DNA from: a virus
Length of the DNA stretch: 23,991 bases
Virus record (IMG/VR): IMGVR_UViG_3300030329_003347
Span: 1-23,991 of that record
Strand: one strand, 5' to 3'
Positions 20,790-23,991 of this stretch are shown piece by piece. Each line of letters opens with the position of its first letter. Positions within the stretch are counted from its first letter, which is position 1. The notes under the pieces were generated by a model that worked only from the letters and a program-made list of their open reading frames with translations, did not search any database and was not told the origin of the DNA. The position numbers and the translations under genes are program-made.

Positions 20790-21698
20790 ATGTATTCAGA
20801 AAATTTACATCTCATTGAAGGACTGGAGCAGGAAATTGAAAATGCTCCAACCGTCCGTGTCACTCGGAGTCCTGTCGGATACGATATACACGACGGAAAC
20901 AGCACCATGTTTTACAACAGAACAACCACTCTTCTAAACGGTTATCCTAAACCAGCACTGGTTCCGTGGGGCATCAACAGCGTTAGCAACTGGGCATATG
21001 ACAATCGGGACGAGTGGCTGCACCTTGAAAAAAAAGAAGCTATAAAGAAGCTGAAGTCATCACCTTATGATTACACAGATAGCAGAAAGATTAGAGGAAC
21101 AAATGTCCACAATGCTATCGAGGCTCTTGTCAAAACTGGATTCGGCACACATCAAAAATTCGTTAATGATTTGAGTCACGATGAGGCTCAATGCGTTAAA
21201 GGGGTGATGAGGATGCTGGAACTGCGACAAAGCAAAGTTCTTGCCAGCGAGGTGATCGGCTTCAACAATGCAGTCAGCACTCCTTATGCAGGAACTTTCG
21301 ATCACTGGGAAATTGATGCAGACGGAGTCACATGGTTGCTAGACTGGAAAACTTCCAAGTCGGTCTATGCAGACCAGTCAATTCAGATGTCGGCATATCA
21401 GAATTTCACTCATGTGATATTGGATGTGAAAGAAGAAAAATCATCCGATCCAGATACAGCGATTTTCGTCGGCAAAGTGATTGCGTGGTTGCCAGAATAT
21501 GCCCAGCGATTAGGGGTGGTTCATGTCGAGCCAAACGAGGCAACTCTTTATCCGATCATTCCCGATCATCATCATCAATTATTCACCGTCTACAGAGCAT
21601 CAGCTCACGTCAAAAAATTCATGCTCGACACAGACACTTTCAAGAAAAGACAACCTCGCAAGAGAATTTATGCACAACCTATATGCTATGGAGATTAA
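20790..21698 (+). CDS. RecB-like PD-(D/E)XK exonuclease
   Basis: A 302-residue protein started at ATG 20790, with AGGAGG just upstream; a TTG at 20721 lies in the promoter and is rejected. Motifs of the RecB/Cas4 nuclease superfamily: RGTNVHNAIEALV (102-114), Glu154 in ASEV, GTFD (168-171, metal-binding Asp171), LLDWKTSK (183-190, Asp185 and Lys187), and QMSAYQ (199-204), the QxxxY motif. The N-terminal TTLLNGYPKPALVPWG is also typical of phage members. It probably resects DNA ends in a phage recombination pathway with the SSB-like protein encoded next. No RecT- or Erf-like annealing protein is visible. Confidence 0.85.
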   Translation: MYSENLHLIEGLEQEIENAPTVRVTRSPVGYDIHDGNSTMFYNRTTTLLNGYPKPALVPWGINSVSNWAYDNRDEWLHLEKKEAIKKLKSSPYDYTDSRKIRGTNVHNAIEALVKTGFGTHQKFVNDLSHDEAQCVKGVMRMLELRQSKVLASEVIGFNNAVSTPYAGTFDHWEIDADGVTWLLDWKTSKSVYADQSIQMSAYQNFTHVILDVKEEKSSDPDTAIFVGKVIAWLPEYAQRLGVVHVEPNEATLYPIIPDHHHQLFTVYRASAHVKKFMLDTDTFKKRQPRKRIYAQPICYGD

Positions 21699-21702
21699 TC
21701 AG

Positions 21703-22155
21703 ATGGAGAGAACAGAGGAATTAAGATTGAAGAACGCAGAAAAAAATTATGAAACAACTGGTCCACGCACTTTTGACAATCCACCCTGGCTGAAGTGGGG
21801 TGATGAAAAATATTGGATCGAGGGAAAGGTCACTAAGACTTTCAATCCTGGGCATGGAATCTGCGTCGAGATGAATATTGAAGAGGTGCGTGAGAAGGGC
21901 CAAATATTTGCTCATGGCACTAATGACAATAATGAGAAATATCAGGTGGCAGTTCAACCAAACATGGCTGTGGCTTTACCTGTTCACAGTGCATCACTGA
22001 AAGGTCAAATAAACGAGGGCGATGAGGGCAAGAAATTCCACATCGCATTTGAAGGATGGATCAAATCCAAGAAGAATGAGGGGTATAAATTCAGAGCATT
22101 TTCAGTCTTTGAATTGAAAGATGATGACATCTTGCCTAGTGATTTACCATTTTGA
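21703..22155 (+). CDS. Putative single-stranded DNA-binding protein
   Basis: A 150-residue protein starting at ATG 21703, with GGAG 9 nt upstream. An in-frame ATG at 21688 lacks a ribosome binding site. Residues 29-137 have the beta-strand spacing of an OB-like fold (YWIEGKVTKTFNPGHGICVE, EKYQVAVQPNMAVALPVHSA, FHIAFEGWIKSKKNEGYKFR). The C-terminus is DDDILPSDLPF, closely resembling the acidic DDDIPF tail by which bacterial SSB proteins recruit repair enzymes. The position beside a RecB-like nuclease supports the same role. The body does not match E. coli SSB, so it would be a divergent type. The single-strand binding function is inferred. Confidence 0.6.
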   Translation: MERTEELRLKNAEKNYETTGPRTFDNPPWLKWGDEKYWIEGKVTKTFNPGHGICVEMNIEEVREKGQIFAHGTNDNNEKYQVAVQPNMAVALPVHSASLKGQINEGDEGKKFHIAFEGWIKSKKNEGYKFRAFSVFELKDDDILPSDLPF

Positions 22156-22580
22156 ATAGAACAGAGGAGTTGCGACGCTCTCTCGAGCAGATGGCGCACA
22201 GCCCCAATTCTGCCAGGGAAGTGCTGTCGAGTACTATCGGCAGTGATCCTTATGTGCGTTTGCAGGAACTGCGTGAGATTGGTGAGGATTTGGCCAAGCG
22301 TGAGGGCGTCGCATATCAACTTCAGAACGAGACCAAACCTTTGCTTGCCAAGATAGCAACTGAGATTGCGACGGCTCATACTCATGCGAATATCAGCGAG
22401 GCCAAACTCGACAGAATGGCAAAGAGTGATCCAAGGTATTTGAGTCATATCCAGGGAACAGCTGAAGCTATAAGGCTGAGAGAAGACGCCAAGTACAAGT
22501 ACTGGGCGATCAAATCAGAGCTGGAATGGGATCGGGCAGCAGTCGCTCATGCCAACAGTTTGACACGGTTAGAGCAATGA
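22152..22580 (+). CDS. Unknown helical protein of DNA-metabolism module
   Basis: A 142-residue, almost all-helical, charged protein. The likely start is TTG 22152, overlapping the previous stop (TTGA); it has no Shine-Dalgarno and would rely on coupling. ATG 22191 is an alternative, giving 129 residues. Heptad-like patterns (VRLQELREIGEDLAKREGVA, LDRMAKSDPRYLSHIQGTAE) suggest a helical bundle or coiled coil. I have a general impression of similar unknown marine phage proteins. The N-terminus NRTEELR repeats that of the preceding protein (ERTEELR). The last codons overlap the methyltransferase start (ATGA). Confidence 0.7.
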   Translation: MNRTEELRRSLEQMAHSPNSAREVLSSTIGSDPYVRLQELREIGEDLAKREGVAYQLQNETKPLLAKIATEIATAHTHANISEAKLDRMAKSDPRYLSHIQGTAEAIRLREDAKYKYWAIKSELEWDRAAVAHANSLTRLEQ

Positions 22581-23722
22581 AAATAGGAAGTGTATTTACA
22601 GGGATCGGAGCCTGGGATTTAGGCTTTGAAATGGCTGGCCATGAAATCATTTGGCAATGTGAAAACGACAAGCATTGCAGGAAAGTTTTGAGGCGTCATT
22701 GGCCAGATGAAAATGTGCCATTATATGGAGATGTCAAAGACATAGGAGGGATCAATGGAACAGACAGAATTGTGGTCGAGCGACCAGACGTCCTTATCGG
22801 TGGCTGGCCGTGTCAGGGAATCAGCATCGGTGGAAAACGTCAGGGACTTGCTGATGCACGGAGTGCAATGTGGTTTGAGTATATCAGGCTTGTTGAAGAA
22901 ATCAGGCCAAAAATTTTCATGCTGGAAAATGTCCCAGGGATACTCAGCTCAAACAGAGGCCAAGACCTCGCACTCATCACAACCACGATACAAGAACATG
23001 GGTATGAGTTTGCGTGGAGAATTGTTGACTCTGCGAGTTCGGGAGTCCCTCAGAGACGCAGACGTTGGTTCTGCGTTGCATCACGTCTTGGAACGGAAAG
23101 TTGCCTCAAAGTTTTATTTGAGCAGAAAGGCATGCCGTGGAATCCTCCGACGAGTAGCAGACAGAGGTACGCAGATCCCAGAGAGACTGAGAACGGCTCT
23201 CGAGAGAGTGGTCGAGAACGAGAAATAATTTTGGACAGGGCAAGTTTCAATCAGGGCAAGAATGCAAAATACAATCCATATATTGCAGAGACTGAAACCT
23301 GCCCACCGTTGGTGGCAAGGGGTCCACATGCAGTGATGAGGTCCACTGGATTTTCCAGATACAAAGAATCAGATGTCGCTGGCGCACTCAGAGCGTCTCA
23401 GGCAAAGCAGGGTGACACGGATTTGGTGTTGACTCCAGATCAGGAATCGTATTACGAAAAGGCTCCGACACTGCTGGCCAGTTCTGCTGGCACCAGTCGG
23501 CCAGGTGGAAATGCTGGAAATGAGATTCAGTATTATGTGGGAGCCAGGCCCAGAAGATTGACAATGATCGAATGCGAAAGGCTTTCTGGACTTCCTGACG
23601 ATTGGACCAAATACGGTCCAGACGGTGAGGTTATCGCTGACGGTCATCGCTACAAGCAATGTGGCAATTGCGTCACTGTGAATGTTGCTCATTTCTTTGG
23701 CCACAACCTAGCCAACCTCTAG
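22577..23722 (+). CDS. dcm: DNA (cytosine-5-)-methyltransferase
   Basis: A 381-residue enzyme started at ATG 22577 (ATGA overlap). All key motifs are visible: motif I FTGIGAWDLGF (7-17, SAM binding), motif IV GGWPCQGIS (75-83, catalytic Cys79), motif VI ENVPGIL (117-123), motif VIII VPQRRRRW (157-164), motif IX RRLTMIECERLSGLPDDW (about 326-343), and motif X CGNCV (about 362-366; GNCV where GNSV is usual). The target-recognition region between VIII and IX is short and contains PTLLASSAGTSRPGG, as in phage enzymes. It probably methylates phage DNA to evade host restriction or to regulate genes. The target site cannot be told from sequence. No partner restriction enzyme is evident apart from the HNH-like gene next to it. 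Confidence 0.95.
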   Translation: MKIGSVFTGIGAWDLGFEMAGHEIIWQCENDKHCRKVLRRHWPDENVPLYGDVKDIGGINGTDRIVVERPDVLIGGWPCQGISIGGKRQGLADARSAMWFEYIRLVEEIRPKIFMLENVPGILSSNRGQDLALITTTIQEHGYEFAWRIVDSASSGVPQRRRRWFCVASRLGTESCLKVLFEQKGMPWNPPTSSRQRYADPRETENGSRESGREREIILDRASFNQGKNAKYNPYIAETETCPPLVARGPHAVMRSTGFSRYKESDVAGALRASQAKQGDTDLVLTPDQESYYEKAPTLLASSAGTSRPGGNAGNEIQYYVGARPRRLTMIECERLSGLPDDWTKYGPDGEVIADGHRYKQCGNCVTVNVAHFFGHNLANL

Positions 23723-23723
23723 A

Positions 23724-23991
23724 ATGGAAATGAAATCGAGCAAGCAGAGACGAAAGGAAAAACGTGAAGCGCTATTCGTAAGAAACTTCCACAGTGCATT
23801 GCGAGTTGCTTGGATCAGAGGTCTCCCCTGCGACGTTACCGGCGAACACAAAGGCGCTTGTGTCAATGCGCATATGAAGTCCAGAGGAGCTGGTGGAACG
23901 TGGAGAGACATCGTTCCTTTGAGCTGGGAATGCCACCAGGATTTCGACACGATGCCAGATGAAAAATTTCAGAAAAAATATTTGAGGTCTA
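23724..23991 (+). CDS. HNH-like nuclease, 5' part (cut by window edge)
   Basis: The frame begins at ATG 23724, one base after the methyltransferase stop, and is open to the right edge (89 residues). A very basic N-terminus (KSSKQRRKEKREALFVR) is followed by CDVTG, then C-x-x-x-AHMKSRGAGGTWRDIVPL and ECHQDFD. The spacing His-x3-RGAGG-x3-D-x2-PL-x4-CH is that of compact HNH/beta-beta-alpha-metal nucleases found in phages. The role may be recombination, packaging-related cleavage or resolution. An ATG at 23730 is an equally possible start. No Shine-Dalgarno is clear. Confidence 0.7.
   Translation, partial: MEMKSSKQRRKEKREALFVRNFHSALRVAWIRGLPCDVTGEHKGACVNAHMKSRGAGGTWRDIVPLSWECHQDFDTMPDEKFQKKYLRS

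Noticed and set aside
22005-22448. Leftward 147-codon frame
   Set aside because: Antisense to the SSB-like and helical protein genes, with no start signal.
23708-23950. Leftward 80-codon frame at the right end
   Set aside because: Antisense to the HNH-like frame, which has the recognisable motif.

Overview
The window is part of the genome of a tailed double-stranded DNA phage with a long, flexible, non-contractile tail (siphovirus type). It could be a free phage, a metagenomic phage contig or a prophage: no host gene, integrase, tRNA gene or attachment site is visible. Evidence for a phage is the uninterrupted head-connector-tail-fiber-lysis gene order, an HK97-fold capsid protein, a lambda G/T-type frameshift cassette before the tape measure gene, and a J-like tail-tip protein. 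The fiber carries repeats ending in AELNILDG and a C-terminal domain that I associate with marine phages. Together with a GTA-type holin this suggests a marine or aquatic proteobacterial host, but that is an inference.

Layout. Positions 1-716 hold a leftward operon: a 31-residue peptide, a 129-residue unknown protein, and a gene cut by the left edge. Its promoter has a perfect 15-bp palindrome in the spacer. From 954 to 19392 runs one long rightward late operon: capsid, likely decoration protein, SAP/Rho-N-like protein, four connector and tail-completion proteins, two related tail tube-like proteins, the G and G-T chaperones with a visible -1 slippery site and stem-loop, the tape measure, three tail-tip proteins, fiber and accessory proteins, a lysis group (single-TM protein, holin, M15-type peptidase), then a metallophosphoesterase and a winged-helix protein. 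Many junctions overlap by 1-4 nt (ATGA, TAATG, TGATG).

Positions 19459-20727 are leftward: a stand-alone Cys-pair protein with its own promoter and terminator, then a 40-residue membrane peptide coupled by ATGA to a 98-residue winged-helix protein. That pair is driven by a near-consensus sigma70 promoter. From 20790 a second rightward operon encodes a RecB-like nuclease, a protein with an SSB-like acidic tail, an unknown helical protein, a complete C5-cytosine methyltransferase and an HNH-like protein cut by the right edge. This looks like a DNA recombination and modification module.

The most interesting signals are regulatory. The two divergent promoter regions, 20 kb apart, share a 15-bp element (13/15 identical) in the spacer of a leftward promoter. 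The right-hand region has back-to-back promoters whose -35 boxes overlap almost fully. A common repressor controlling both regions is a reasonable hypothesis. Terminase, portal and prohead protease are not in the window, and the capsid gene follows a divergent operon rather than those genes, so the head module appears split.
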